Source: Bacillota bacterium
Lineage (GTDB): Bacteria; Bacillota; UBA4882; UBA10575
Assembly (NCBI GenBank): GCA_012727425.1
Contig: JAAYHQ010000028.1
Location: forward strand, 1-39,658
Length of the DNA: 39,658 nt
Direction of reading: 5' to 3'
The notes below the pieces were generated by a model. That model made no database searches and was not told the DNA's origin. It worked only from the letters and a program-made list of their open reading frames with translations. This document shows, piece by piece, positions 1-9,201 of the stretch. A program made the position numbers and the translations under genes. Positions within the stretch are counted from its first letter, which is position 1, and each line of letters begins with the position of its first letter.

Positions 1-387
1 CTGGACAAAAACCGCACTGTCGATATTGGTAAAAACGTTCTCTTTGAGACTACGCGCGTCAACCGCCGTAATCACGGTCCGGTTCTCCACGCTGACCACC
101 AAGGCGACCCGGTCCAGAACCACCAGGGATTCTTTACACCCCTTGGCCTGAGCTTTCTGAACGGCTTCCCGGATGCCCGCCATGTCTTGTGGGGAAAGGG
201 TAATGCCCCGTTCCGCCATGCGCTTCTGGGCATGGGCGGATATTTTTAGCTCCGTACCGAGTTTTGACTCCAGGATCTTCTGGAAATCGCCACCGGCACC
301 GGCCGGCGTCACCGGTTTGCGCGCCGTCGGGGTAACCCTGGGGACGGACGTCACCGGTGGAATTGGTGGAAAGATCCGGTCGGTCAT
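1..387 (-). CDS. TIGR02530-type flagellar operon protein (3' end cut by window edge)
   Basis: The first 129 codons of a small conserved flagellar-operon protein are visible, and the frame is still open at base 1. The start is the ATG at 387-385, behind an AGGGGGG ribosome site. After a Pro-rich N-terminus the protein reads as the family's conserved core: a 'SAHAQKRMAERGI' stretch, then a 'LVVLDRVALVVSVENRTV' strand and 'KENVFTNIDSAVFV'. This family lies just downstream of flgD in Bacillota flagellar operons. Its exact role in hook or rod assembly is not established to my knowledge. It is last in the visible part of the operon, a few bases after flgD. Family assignment is firm; function is only by context. 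Confidence 0.85.
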   Translation of the reverse strand, partial: MTDRIFPPIPPVTSVPRVTPTARKPVTPAGAGGDFQKILESKLGTELKISAHAQKRMAERGITLSPQDMAGIREAVQKAQAKGCKESLVVLDRVALVVSVENRTVITAVDARSLKENVFTNIDSAVFVQ

Positions 388-398
388 CTTCGTCCCCC

Positions 399-992
399 CT
401 AAGCAAACCCCCAGACATCAAAAAGGGGTATTTCTTCCTCTGCTTCTCCGTTCCGGCAAACGATATACGGGACACCGTTTTTCAGCCGGTAGTCCGTGAC
501 CAGTACCTCCCGGTAATCCACGACTTCCCCAATTTCATTGTAGACGCGCACGAACGCTTTCCGACCCACGACTCCGTACAGATATTGTTCCAAGCCCTTC
601 TCGTCCATGACCGAAACGATCTGGTCGGTCCTGATCTCCCGCCCGCTGTCCAAGGCCAAGTAAGTCTGGCCACCGTAATTGCGTACGCCGGTCACTTGGC
701 CGTAGACCAATTCAGGCAGGCCACTTTCGTGAAAAGCCTGGGCGATTACGGCGCGGCCAATCATCGCCGTTGCCTGTTGCAACTCACCGACCCGGTAAAG
801 GTTCTGCATCTGCTCCAAAGTGGAAAACTGGGCCATCTGAGCGATAAAATCCCGGTCTTTCAGCGGATCCAGTGGGTCCTGGTAACGCAGTTCCGTAATC
901 AAAAGGTGTAGAAAGTCGTCTTTCCCCATTATCTTGCTGGCCGAACTGCTCAGCGGAGTACTGGTGTTCCCACCGCCAACGGCTGTAATCAT
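399..992 (-). CDS. flgD: Flagellar hook-capping / hook assembly scaffold protein FlgD
   Basis: FlgD caps the growing hook and is needed for FlgE subunits to polymerise; it acts outside the cell after flagellar export. The 197-residue protein starts with the family's N-terminal signature around residues 22-60 (GKDDFLHLLITELRYQDPLDPLKD, then FIAQMAQFSTLEQMQNL). The C-terminal half is beta-rich, as in the FlgD Tudor/FnIII-like region. A GGAAGGGAGGGG ribosome site precedes the ATG. It follows fliK by 18 bases, and the TIGR02530 protein follows. Hook-length control (fliK) next to the hook cap (flgD) is the usual Bacillota order. Confidence 0.95.
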   Translation of the reverse strand: MITAVGGGNTSTPLSSSASKIMGKDDFLHLLITELRYQDPLDPLKDRDFIAQMAQFSTLEQMQNLYRVGELQQATAMIGRAVIAQAFHESGLPELVYGQVTGVRNYGGQTYLALDSGREIRTDQIVSVMDEKGLEQYLYGVVGRKAFVRVYNEIGEVVDYREVLVTDYRLKNGVPYIVCRNGEAEEEIPLFDVWGFA

Positions 993-1010
993 TTTTTCCC
1001 CTCCCTTCCT

Positions 1011-2747
1011 TTAGATTCTCAGATTAACCATGCCGTCCCAGGCTTCCTCCGCCAAGATGGGCTCTTCCACCAGATACCTTTCGGCGGCCGGTTGCCACCC
1101 GGCGTTTCGTTTAAACTCCTCACCACCGGTCATATTCTGGTTTAGCAGCTGGGAATCGGTTCCGGTCTGCACGCCGACCTGCAAGAGATCCACCTGCAAA
1201 CCGGCTTCCTCCAGCGCGGTACGAAGCTCCGGTAAGCTCGCTTCGATCAGCGACTGAACACTGTGGGTCTCCGTCACAAACCGCGCCGCGACCAAATCCC
1301 GCTCCACCACAAGGGAAAGCTCCAGTTTACCAAGTTCGGCCGGTTCCAGCTGAAGCTGGATCTTGGTGACCCCGTCCTTTATCATGAAACGGGCTCCATT
1401 TACAATCTGGGCGGCCAGTTCTTCCCTCGCTCGTTGCGGCGCGACCGGTTCGGACTGCACCGCGGTGGCTTCCGGTTGCGGTTCGCGGATAGGGGATTCG
1501 CCCGCTACCGGACTAAAAGTCTGGCTGCGCAACCCTTTAGGGAATTGGGCTTCCTTGTCCGCTGCTGTTTCCACCTTAAACCTGGTTTTCGGCTCGCGCT
1601 CCACCGTATCCAGCACTGCGGTAAAAGCGTCCTGGTCTGCACCATCCGCCGGGAAGACTCTTTCCCGTACGGTGGCGTCCGGTTCAACGGCTCCGGTTCC
1701 CCCAAGGTTTTTTTCAAAGGGTTCCGTTCCGGTAGCTGCCACTGCACCTTGGGAAATCCCTGTCCTCGCGGCCGTTGACGCTGGTTTAATCTCCGTCGTC
1801 CCGGCCCGCTCCCCGGTTTCGACGATGTCCGCATCTTCAGCGGTGTGAACGGGCTTCGTCGCTTCAATGACCGCTATTGCTCTGTTCGTCTTGGTCAACG
1901 CCGGCTCCGTCCTTTGGCGCAAACTGACGTCGTTCCCCGCTTCAGTAGCCGCGGTCTTTCCCCTTTTCTCAGTTGTCTCCACGGTAGTTGCCGCCGTCAT
2001 GACGGCCGCGGTGTCTGGTCCGGTTTGTGGCTCCTTTCCTTCCGCCGGATGCAACTCCGGTAGGGGTTCACCCGTAGCGTCGATTGGCTCCAGGCTCCGC
2101 GCCGGGGCCTCCACCGCCGAACTCTTGGACGGCGAAGGAGTCTCTTCCGCAGTCGCAACCACGGCTTCCTGCTCGGTGGAGAACGCTTCTTCCCGGACAC
2201 GGTCGGCCATGACGAATGATGCCGACTGCGGTTCTGTTTGACCCGTCAGATCGCTTCCCCCGTTATGCTCCGCCGTTTCTTCGGACGACGTCTGGGCGAC
2301 GCTCCCGGTGTTGGTCGTCACGGTTATGGCCAATGTTGCGTCTTTCGGCATTGCTTCCATCGTTTCTGCTGTTCCGGCAAAATCTCCGCCGGCCAAAACG
2401 GGGACTTCAGGTCTCAGCGCGACGCGTGGCGGTAAACTCCCGCCACCCTCTTGCCCCGCAAACAGCAGTTCCACCTCGCCCGCAGTCTCCACCGTTTGCA
2501 CCGGAGGCAACGGGGAAAGTTCCGGCGAGAGGAACATCAATTGGGACCAAAGGTCCGCGTTGCCCGCCGGTTCTTCCTTCGTCTTCTCCTTTTCGTCGGT
2601 AAGGTCTGAGAAAAGCCGGTGAAATGTTCCCTCTTCCGTTCCTTTTCTCGTCGCCCGGTGCTGCACACCCCCTGTCCGTGCCGTTGTGGTCTGGGTTAAG
2701 ATCGCCTGCTCCGTCCGTTCGCCTAAAAATCCTGCTGCGACTGGCAA
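1011..2747 (-). CDS. fliK: Flagellar hook-length control protein FliK (TTG start)
   Basis: FliK is a secreted molecular ruler that measures hook length and switches the export gate from hook to filament substrates. I place the start at the TTG at 2747-2745, seven bases after a perfect AAAGGAGG, giving 578 residues (LPVAAGFLGE...). The frame stays open further upstream, but nothing there has such a ribosome site. The first ~430 residues are low-complexity, rich in Thr, Ala, Glu and Pro, as in FliK rulers. The conserved Flg_hook domain is near the C-terminus, with the core 'IQLQLEPAELGKLELSLVV' followed by a LPELRTALEEAGLQV helix. It lies between the ylxF-like gene and flgD. Family assignment rests on the C-terminal domain and position. 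Confidence 0.92.
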   Translation of the reverse strand: MPVAAGFLGERTEQAILTQTTTARTGGVQHRATRKGTEEGTFHRLFSDLTDEKEKTKEEPAGNADLWSQLMFLSPELSPLPPVQTVETAGEVELLFAGQEGGGSLPPRVALRPEVPVLAGGDFAGTAETMEAMPKDATLAITVTTNTGSVAQTSSEETAEHNGGSDLTGQTEPQSASFVMADRVREEAFSTEQEAVVATAEETPSPSKSSAVEAPARSLEPIDATGEPLPELHPAEGKEPQTGPDTAAVMTAATTVETTEKRGKTAATEAGNDVSLRQRTEPALTKTNRAIAVIEATKPVHTAEDADIVETGERAGTTEIKPASTAARTGISQGAVAATGTEPFEKNLGGTGAVEPDATVRERVFPADGADQDAFTAVLDTVEREPKTRFKVETAADKEAQFPKGLRSQTFSPVAGESPIREPQPEATAVQSEPVAPQRAREELAAQIVNGARFMIKDGVTKIQLQLEPAELGKLELSLVVERDLVAARFVTETHSVQSLIEASLPELRTALEEAGLQVDLLQVGVQTGTDSQLLNQNMTGGEEFKRNAGWQPAAERYLVEEPILAEEAWDGMVNLRI

Positions 2748-2887
2748 ACTTGCACCTCCTTTCTTTAATCCTCTCTTCTTTACTTTTATGGAAGGGAACT
2801 GCCGGTCGGCAGTTCCAAAGTAAAGCATGTTTACGCATAAACTGTCGACCAAGATTTGTGGTCGCTTTATTTTACTATTGTTAAGGG

Positions 2888-3493
2888 CTAGTGGCCGGAG
2901 ATTTCCGCCATGTACTTCGAACTTTGCTCCGGCGGTAAAGTTTCCAGAATCCGGCCGGCCCTTCTTGGTTCGAGCTGGGTCAAAACCGCAACCCCCATCT
3001 CAAAAGGCATCTTCAAAAGATTTTGACCAGCCACCTCGGGACTCATCGCTTCCAAAAGCCGCGCCGCCGTTTTATAGCGATCTTCATTAACGACATTTAC
3101 GGCCACCGGCGCTTGAGTATAGCCGAATCCCATCTGTTGTCCCGCAATTTTTCTTTCTTGAAGGGCGAGATACTCCTCTTTTTCTTGTAAGGCGACCAAC
3201 TGCTCAATCAGCGTCTGTCGCTCCGCCTCCAGCCTTTCCGCTTCACTGGCCAGGGCATCGGCTTTGGCCGCCAATTCCTCTTCTCGTTCTTGCAGAAGCC
3301 CCAGGTCTTGTAGGCCCAGCCGGTAAGCTTCGGGGATCTCCTCCCACCCGGGAATTGTGGATAAGGCAGCTAAAACCCCTGGTTTTAAGTCAATGTAGTC
3401 ATACTGGTCGAGAATATATAAAAAGGCAAAAACCGAGCCAATAAACAGGAAAGCGGTTAAAATCCCGGCGATGTAACGAAACATTCCTTTCAC
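2888..3493 (-). CDS. ylxF: MotE/YlxF-like flagellar operon membrane protein
   Basis: A 201-residue protein with one N-terminal membrane segment (about residues 8-28, AGILTAFLFIGSVFAFLYIL). A long Glu/Ala/Leu coiled coil follows (roughly 65-120). The C-terminal region resembles the MgtE N-terminal/MotE fold (RLLEAMSPEVAGQNLLKMP, then RAGRILETLPPEQSSKYM). This architecture and the place between fliJ and fliK match B. subtilis YlxF and the MotE family, which in some bacteria chaperones the stator protein MotC. Whether it does so here is unknown. It starts three bases after the fliJ stop. Symbol given by position and architecture. Confidence 0.8.
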   Translation of the reverse strand: MKGMFRYIAGILTAFLFIGSVFAFLYILDQYDYIDLKPGVLAALSTIPGWEEIPEAYRLGLQDLGLLQEREEELAAKADALASEAERLEAERQTLIEQLVALQEKEEYLALQERKIAGQQMGFGYTQAPVAVNVVNEDRYKTAARLLEAMSPEVAGQNLLKMPFEMGVAVLTQLEPRRAGRILETLPPEQSSKYMAEISGH

Positions 3494-3495
3494 CT

Positions 3496-3927
3496 CTAAT
3501 TACGATAAATCTGGGTAATTGCGATCTCATCCAAAATTTTCTGCTCTTGGCGGAGTCTTTCTTCCGTTTCGGCCTGCGCCATTTTCTCTTTCAATCTTTC
3601 CATGACTTTTGTTTCTTGCCGCGCTTGCACCAAAATGGTACGGGCCCGCTCAACCTCTTCCACCTGACGCACCCGCTGTGCCGTTGTTTCTTCCTGTTTC
3701 CGGCGTAAATACGCCAGGTACCTGCTGCCGGAAAGCAGGTGTTCGAGGATGAGCACACCGATTGATAGTTGTTCCGTCTCCGCTTCCCGTTGCTTTTTAA
3801 TCTCCTTCAACCTGGCTAATTCTTCATCGATCCGCCAGAGTTTGGTCTGTTCTTCTTTAAAGCGCATGCGGCACTGGTCTTCATGGTGCTTACGGAGATT
3901 CAAGATCGGTTGAAACCTAAAGGACAT
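3496..3927 (-). CDS. fliJ: Flagellar export chaperone FliJ
   Basis: FliJ is a small coiled-coil protein that sits in the central pore of the FliI hexamer and helps couple ATP hydrolysis to flagellar export. The start is the ATG at 3927-3925, nine bases behind GGAGG, and it overlaps the end of fliI by 11 bases. The frame extends six codons further, but without a suitable ribosome site. The 143-residue protein begins with the family signature MSFRFQPILNLRKHHED. It is then almost entirely charged heptad-like helix (many Glu, Arg, Lys, Gln). Length and composition are typical. Confidence 0.9.
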   Translation of the reverse strand: MSFRFQPILNLRKHHEDQCRMRFKEEQTKLWRIDEELARLKEIKKQREAETEQLSIGVLILEHLLSGSRYLAYLRRKQEETTAQRVRQVEEVERARTILVQARQETKVMERLKEKMAQAETEERLRQEQKILDEIAITQIYRN

Positions 3928-5272
3928 CTTCACCGGCCTCCGCAACTAATTCTTGTAACAGCTCTACGGTCTGCGCCAAGGTAAACTTCTCCTCAATCTC
4001 CTGCCGTAAAAACCTTTTAATGGCAGGATACATTTTAATCGCCAAGTCAACCCGGGGGTTACTGCCCGCCGCGTACGCTCCGATATTAATCAAGTCCTCA
4101 TTGGCCTTATAAACGGCCATGAGTTCGCGGAGGGCCGCCGCGGCTTTTTTATGCTCCTCTGATGCCAAATCAATCATCAACCGGCTCACACTGGCCAGGA
4201 TATCAATGGCCGGGTAATGGTTTTCATGGGCCAGAGCCCGCGACAGGACGATATGCCCGTCCAAGGTTCCCCGTACGGTATCGGCTACCGGCTCGTTCAT
4301 ATCGTCGCCTTCGACCAAAACGGTATACAGGGCGGTAATACTCCCCCGTTCCGCGTTGCCGGACCTTTCCAAAAGCTTCGGAATGAGGGCAAACACCGAA
4401 GGGGTGTAACCCCGGGTCGCCGGTGGTTCGCCAACGGCGAGACCTACTTCACGCTGGGCTAAAGCGAAACGGGTCACCGAATCCATCATCAACAGGACAT
4501 TAGCCCCCTGATCGCGGAAATATTCGGCAATCGCCGTCGCCGTGTAAGCGCCTTTAATCCGGACCAAAGCCGGTTGGTCGGAAGTGGCCGCCACCACTAC
4601 GGAGCGGGCCAAGCCCTCTGGACCCAGATCTTTATCGATAAACTCTCTTACTTCCCGGCCCCGTTCCCCGATCAGGCCGATCACATTCACATCCGCCGCC
4701 GAATTACGGGCGATCATCCCCAGCAGGGTACTCTTCCCCACCCCGCTGCCGGCAAAGATCCCCATACGCTGGCCCTGGCCACAGGTGAGAAACCCATCTA
4801 TCGCTTTCACGCCGAGCGATAAAGGTTTTTCGATCCGGGCCCGGGCCAATGGGTTGATGGCCTCCGCCATAAGCGGATAATACCCGCTAATCTGTGGTTT
4901 ACCCCGGCCGTCAATCGGCCGGCCCAGACCATCCAAAACCCGACCGAGCAAACCTTCGCCCACCGGTGTCTCCAAGGTACGATCCAGGGCGATCACTTCC
5001 GAACCGGGGCCGATCCCTTCCATTTCGCCCAAAGGAAGAAGGAGGGTCTTTCCCGCCCGGAAGCCAACTACTTCGCCCAAGACCTTTTGTCCGGAACGGG
5101 TTTTCAGGTAGCAGATTTCACCAACATAAGTCGGGGGCCCTTCGGCTTCAAGGGTTAGACCAACCACTTTCTCCACTTGCCCCAAGCGGGATAACGGTTC
5201 GACCACTGTCAGCTTTTTCCGGTAGTGGTCTGCACAAAAAGCAGGGATTTCCTTTTGAAAAGACCTCCCCAT
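3917..5272 (-). CDS. fliI: Flagellum-specific ATPase FliI
   Basis: FliI is the hexameric ATPase of the flagellar type III export apparatus, related to F1-ATPase beta. The 451-residue sequence has a Walker A GSGVGKST at 175-182, a Walker B VLLMMDSVTRFA near 264, the GERGREVREF stretch and the export-ATPase segment VGEPPATRGYTPSVFALIPKLLERSG. The N-terminal ~100 residues form the beta-barrel domain and the C-terminal ~100 the helical domain. It is two bases downstream of fliH, its stalk partner, and overlaps fliJ. The whole reading frame is intact and canonical. Confidence 0.97.
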   Translation of the reverse strand: MGRSFQKEIPAFCADHYRKKLTVVEPLSRLGQVEKVVGLTLEAEGPPTYVGEICYLKTRSGQKVLGEVVGFRAGKTLLLPLGEMEGIGPGSEVIALDRTLETPVGEGLLGRVLDGLGRPIDGRGKPQISGYYPLMAEAINPLARARIEKPLSLGVKAIDGFLTCGQGQRMGIFAGSGVGKSTLLGMIARNSAADVNVIGLIGERGREVREFIDKDLGPEGLARSVVVAATSDQPALVRIKGAYTATAIAEYFRDQGANVLLMMDSVTRFALAQREVGLAVGEPPATRGYTPSVFALIPKLLERSGNAERGSITALYTVLVEGDDMNEPVADTVRGTLDGHIVLSRALAHENHYPAIDILASVSRLMIDLASEEHKKAAAALRELMAVYKANEDLINIGAYAAGSNPRVDLAIKMYPAIKRFLRQEIEEKFTLAQTVELLQELVAEAGEDVL

Positions 5273-5274
5273 CT

Positions 5275-6222
5275 TTAGCTACCTTCTTCTTTTAAAGCCT
5301 GAAATATTTTGGCTATTTGTTGGTGAATCCTGGCATCGACCTCGCCCATGTTACTTTGGAGGATAAAGTCGCCCGGTTTCAGATTCGGATCCGTCTCCAC
5401 TTGCAGCTTTGGCGACTCCGTAAAGAGACTGCGGATCGTCCGGAGATTTTGAATCAGAAAAGCCTCCGCATCCGGGGCGATCCGGATCGTTACTTCCGTC
5501 GCACCCGCCACTTTTTCCGTGGCCTTCCGGATCATTCCCAACCATTTGTCTGGGTCCGCTTTTAACTCGCTGTTAATTATTTTTTCGGCAATATCCACGG
5601 CCAACTTGAGGATTTCCGGTTCCGATTCACGAATACGGGCCATTCTTTCTTCTTCCGCTTGGTTGATCAAGTTCCGTGCTTCCGTCTTAGCTTCCTGTAA
5701 AGCCGTCTCCGCCGCCGCGATCTTCTCCGCCCATGCTTTTTCGCCTTCCGCTTGTCCCTTGCTCCAGCCCTCTTCATAACCGCGGTCGTGGGCTTCTTTC
5801 TTCAAGCGTTCACACTCCGCTGCGGCCGCCTCCTTCGCCTGCGCCAATTCTTCCTCGGTCTGCTTGCGCAACGTTTCGAGTTCGGCCCGGATTAAATCGG
5901 CTTCGGCGCGGGCTTGCGCAAGAATGGTCTCCGCCTGCTGCCGGGCCTCCTCCAGTTGCTGCTCAATTTGCTGCCTAATTTCGGCTTCCGACGGCAAAGG
6001 CGGGCCGTATTCTGTTCCGCCAACATCCCCGCCCACATTATGGGCATCGTTACCGGCCACATCCTCAACCACCAAGCGCTCGAAAACCGCTGCGCTTTCT
6101 TCTTGTGCGGCCCGCAATTCTTGATAAGCCGTGATCAGTTCGGGAATTTCGATAAAACAGACATCCTCTTTAATGATCGGCGCCTTAATGATCTTTGACT
6201 TCAACTTAGACAATGATCTCAT
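5275..6222 (-). CDS. fliH: Flagellar assembly protein FliH
   Basis: FliH is the peripheral-stalk-like partner and negative regulator of the FliI ATPase, tethering it to the C-ring and export gate. The N-terminus (MRSLSKLKSKIIK) is basic. Residues about 90-200 are a long Gln/Glu/Ala coiled coil including 'EEGWSKGQAEGEKAWAEK'. The C-terminal ~110 residues carry the FliH/V-ATPase-E-like fold ending in 'GEVDARIHQQIAKIFQALKEEGS'. I chose the ATG at 6222, which overlaps the fliG stop by 17 bases. A TTG three codons later (6213) has better spacing from the GGAGAGG site and is a real alternative. Upstream in-frame codons are less likely. Confidence 0.92.
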   Translation of the reverse strand: MRSLSKLKSKIIKAPIIKEDVCFIEIPELITAYQELRAAQEESAAVFERLVVEDVAGNDAHNVGGDVGGTEYGPPLPSEAEIRQQIEQQLEEARQQAETILAQARAEADLIRAELETLRKQTEEELAQAKEAAAAECERLKKEAHDRGYEEGWSKGQAEGEKAWAEKIAAAETALQEAKTEARNLINQAEEERMARIRESEPEILKLAVDIAEKIINSELKADPDKWLGMIRKATEKVAGATEVTIRIAPDAEAFLIQNLRTIRSLFTESPKLQVETDPNLKPGDFILQSNMGEVDARIHQQIAKIFQALKEEGS

Positions 6223-7225
6223 CCTCTCCGCCACGGGCAATCACAATCTCGCCACTCTCATCAAGCTGCCTGATGATGTTGACGATCTTTTGCTGGGCTT
6301 CCTCCACATCGCGGAGGCGGACCGGTCCCATCAGATTCATATCTTCTTTGACCATATCGCGAGCCCGGGACGAAATGTTCTTAAAGATCCGGTTGGTCAC
6401 CTCTTCACTGGCGGTCTTCAAAGCCAGTGCCAAATCACGCATGTCAACCTCTTTAAGCACACGTTGGATGGAGCGATCGTCCAGTGTAACCAGGTCTTCA
6501 AAGACAAACATCCGTTTCTTAATCTCTTCGGCCAATTCCGGATTGTCTTCTTCCAACGCTTCAATGATGGTCTTTTCCGTTCCCCGGTCCACCCGGTTCA
6601 GGATGGCAACCGCAGCATCGATCCCTCCGGCCATGGTAAAGTCTTGCATCACAAAGGAGGAGAGCCGCTTTTCGAGCACATTTTCCACTTCTTTGAGCAC
6701 TTCCGGAGTGGCCCGGTCCATGGTGGCAATCCTTTTCGCCACTTCAACCTGGTCAGCCGGGGCAAGGGCGGACAAGATCATCCCCGCCTGTTCCGGATTC
6801 AAGTAAGATAACACCAAAGCAATAGTCTGCGGATGCTCGTTCTGAATAAAGTTCACCAACTGGCTGGGATCGGTTTTCCGCGCGAAATCAAAGGGACGCA
6901 CCTGTAAAGAGGTGGTTAGTTTGTTTAAAATATCTTGTGCTCTGGTCGGTCCCAGGGCTTTCTCCAGCATCTCCTTGGCGTAGTCGATTCCGCCAAGCGC
7001 AATATAGTTTTGCGCCAGACAGAGTTCATAGAACTCGTCCATCACCGCCTGCTTAACTTCGGGCTCTATCCGGCGCATCCCGGCAATCTCCAGAGTTAAA
7101 TCTTCAATCTCGTCCTCCCGGAAGTGTTTCAGGACACGGGAGGACAGCTCGGAGCCGAGCGAAATTAAGACCACGGCACATTTTTGCCGACCGGTTAATT
7201 GTGTCGTTGTTAGTTGTGTACTCAA
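6206..7225 (-). CDS. fliG: Flagellar motor switch protein FliG
   Basis: FliG forms the top of the C-ring, contacts the stator and generates torque. The 339-residue length is typical. The sequence contains the N-terminal FliF-binding domain (QKCAVVLISLGSELSSRVLKHF), the middle-domain EHPQT motif (NEHPQTIALVLSYL) and the C-terminal charged torque helix with 'RVLKEVDMRDLALALKTASEEV'. It ends with '...GEIVIARGGEDEIIV'. It starts 13 bases after the fliF stop, as usual for adjacent MS-ring and switch genes. Confidence 0.97.
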   Translation of the reverse strand: MSTQLTTTQLTGRQKCAVVLISLGSELSSRVLKHFREDEIEDLTLEIAGMRRIEPEVKQAVMDEFYELCLAQNYIALGGIDYAKEMLEKALGPTRAQDILNKLTTSLQVRPFDFARKTDPSQLVNFIQNEHPQTIALVLSYLNPEQAGMILSALAPADQVEVAKRIATMDRATPEVLKEVENVLEKRLSSFVMQDFTMAGGIDAAVAILNRVDRGTEKTIIEALEEDNPELAEEIKKRMFVFEDLVTLDDRSIQRVLKEVDMRDLALALKTASEEVTNRIFKNISSRARDMVKEDMNLMGPVRLRDVEEAQQKIVNIIRQLDESGEIVIARGGEDEIIV

Positions 7226-7238
7226 GGCATCAACACCC

Positions 7239-8735
7239 CTAATCCTCTGACAACCAAGTCCGTAAGATTGCTACCATACTCTGAGGCTCGGTTCGCGCCA
7301 TTTCCAAAATAAACTCTTCGCGCTCCCGTCGTTTTTGTTCTTCCGGAGTCAATTCTTCGGCCGCTGCCGTTTCGCTAACCATATCGTCCACCACCAGATC
7401 GATAGCCTGTTGCGCCCGTCTTCTCCTCCGCAGGATGACCATCAAGACCCCCAGCGCCAACGCGACGCCGAAGCCGGCAATTGCTAGCACAGGCCAGGAG
7501 AAAACCCGCAGTTCCGCTGAAGGAGCGACCTCCCTCGGCCCCTGGGTGAAGAACTCCCGGCTGAAAACCGTGATCTGGTCCCCCCGGGCGGGGATGGCCC
7601 CCACCGTGGCGGCCACCGTCTCCTCGATCTGCGCCACTTCCGCCACGGATAACCGGTGCCCAATCACCACGCTCGCCGAGATCCGTTCGATGATTGGTCC
7701 TTGTTTCAAAAGATGTTCTTCGATCTTATTGATCTCCGTATTGACGATCCGCTCACTGCGTTCATAGGTACTTTCCTGTTCCGTCCCGCCTAGGCGGTAC
7801 TGGGTAATATTTGAATCGGTTCCCGGAATGCCGTAGGGCATAATTCCTGTTCCGGTAAAGGTCTCGAAGATCTCTTGCTCACTGCGGGGGACACCCCGGT
7901 CGCCGTAAATTTCTTTCCGAATCTCCTGATAATCAAAGTTGAGCGTCACATTGACGGTGGCAACCACACTATCCAGGCCGTAAACCCGGCCCAAGACCGC
8001 CTCAATTCTCCGTTTATAGTCTTGTTCCAGGTCCTTTTTAATCGCCATCTGCTGCTCGAGTAAGGAACCATCCAAGGCCGCACTTTTCCGCAACGCAGCA
8101 GTTAAATCGTTGGCAAAATTGTCGATGATCGTAACATGCTCCGGCCGCATCCCGGCCACACAACCCGTTACAAAGTTCACGATCGCCTGGACCTGGTTCT
8201 TACTTAGAATATTGGGTTGCCGCAAATTCAAGGTAATGGAGACGGTCGGCTCCCGCTTTTCATCTTCAAAGACCGGATTCGGTTCCGGTAAAGTAACAAT
8301 CACCGCCGCATCGATTACCCCTTCAATTTGGCGAAGCGTCCGCCGGATCTCGTCTTGCAACGCCCGTTGGTAGTTGACGGTATTCAGAAAAGTGGTCGCC
8401 CCGAGACTGCTGCGGTCAAAAATCTCCCAACCGACGATCCCGCCTTTCGGGATGCCCGCCTTCATCAGTTCCGCCCGCACCTCGGACGCGTTGGCTACGT
8501 AGATGGCGTTGTATTCCTTCCGGTAGGGAATGCCCATCTCCCGGAGGCGTCCGATTATTTCATCCTGTTCCGTCTGTTGCAAATTGCCATATAACAACTC
8601 ATACTCCGGTTTGTTTAAAGTGATCACCAAAATAAGCAGGAGAAGCAAGAACAACATGCCTCCGGCGAAGATAAGGCGCTTGCGCTTATCCATATTTTCC
8701 CATATACGGCGTATTTGTTGAATTATCTCACCCAT
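7239..8735 (-). CDS. fliF: Flagellar MS-ring protein FliF
   Basis: FliF builds the membrane-embedded MS-ring on which the flagellum assembles. The 498-residue protein has a first membrane helix near residues 21-43 (RLIFAGGMLFLLLLLILVI) and a large periplasmic/extracytoplasmic region. Typical FliF motifs follow (YGNLQQTEQDEIIGRLREMGIPY, VNYQRALQDEIRRTL). A second membrane helix lies near 420-440 (VLAIAGFGVALALGVLMVIL). The cytoplasmic tail ends in the FliG-binding segment (QSMVAILRTWLSED). It sits between fliE and fliG. Confidence 0.97.
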   Translation of the reverse strand: MGEIIQQIRRIWENMDKRKRLIFAGGMLFLLLLLILVITLNKPEYELLYGNLQQTEQDEIIGRLREMGIPYRKEYNAIYVANASEVRAELMKAGIPKGGIVGWEIFDRSSLGATTFLNTVNYQRALQDEIRRTLRQIEGVIDAAVIVTLPEPNPVFEDEKREPTVSITLNLRQPNILSKNQVQAIVNFVTGCVAGMRPEHVTIIDNFANDLTAALRKSAALDGSLLEQQMAIKKDLEQDYKRRIEAVLGRVYGLDSVVATVNVTLNFDYQEIRKEIYGDRGVPRSEQEIFETFTGTGIMPYGIPGTDSNITQYRLGGTEQESTYERSERIVNTEINKIEEHLLKQGPIIERISASVVIGHRLSVAEVAQIEETVAATVGAIPARGDQITVFSREFFTQGPREVAPSAELRVFSWPVLAIAGFGVALALGVLMVILRRRRRAQQAIDLVVDDMVSETAAAEELTPEEQKRREREEFILEMARTEPQSMVAILRTWLSED

Positions 8736-8759
8736 TATCCTTCACAATTCTCCCATCCG

Positions 8760-9053
8760 TTAAATAGACATCCGCATAATCTCCTGATACGCCTCGACAA
8801 CTTTGTTGCGAATTTGCACCGTAAGCTCAAGGGCAAGGGCTGCTTTCTCCGCGGCAATGGTCGCCTCATGAACATTTTCCAAGGTCCCCGCCGCCAGCCT
8901 CCGATCAAGCTCTTCCGCTTTCAACTGAAGCTCGTTCACTTCGTTGATATATTTCGTCAGCAACTCTTGAAACTCACCGTTTCTGTCGGCTTTCTTTTGC
9001 CCGCTCGTTGTTGCCGGTTTTAACGACAATGTAATATTTTCGCCAATCCTCAT
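8760..9053 (-). CDS. fliE: Flagellar hook-basal body complex protein FliE
   Basis: FliE links the MS-ring to the proximal rod and is the first rod-type export substrate. The ATG at 9053-9051 is preceded by GGGAGGTGAAGAC, an excellent ribosome site, so the longer open frame upstream is not used. This gives 97 residues. The conserved C-terminal part 'ENVHEATIAAEKAALALELTVQIRNKVVEAYQEIMRM' is the FliE signature. There is a 148-base gap to flgC, larger than elsewhere in the operon, with no feature I can assign. Confidence 0.95.
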   Translation of the reverse strand: MRIGENITLSLKPATTSGQKKADRNGEFQELLTKYINEVNELQLKAEELDRRLAAGTLENVHEATIAAEKAALALELTVQIRNKVVEAYQEIMRMSI

Positions 9054-9201
9054 GTCTTCACCTCCCATAGAAGGACAATTTTTCAAAAAAAAGTGAAAAT
9101 ACCCACGGATAAATACGGGTCTGAAACCGCCAATCCGTTGGCATTTCACACCCCTGTCCATCCCTCCGTGGGTCAAAACGAGAACCCTTTTTTAATTTCT
9201 A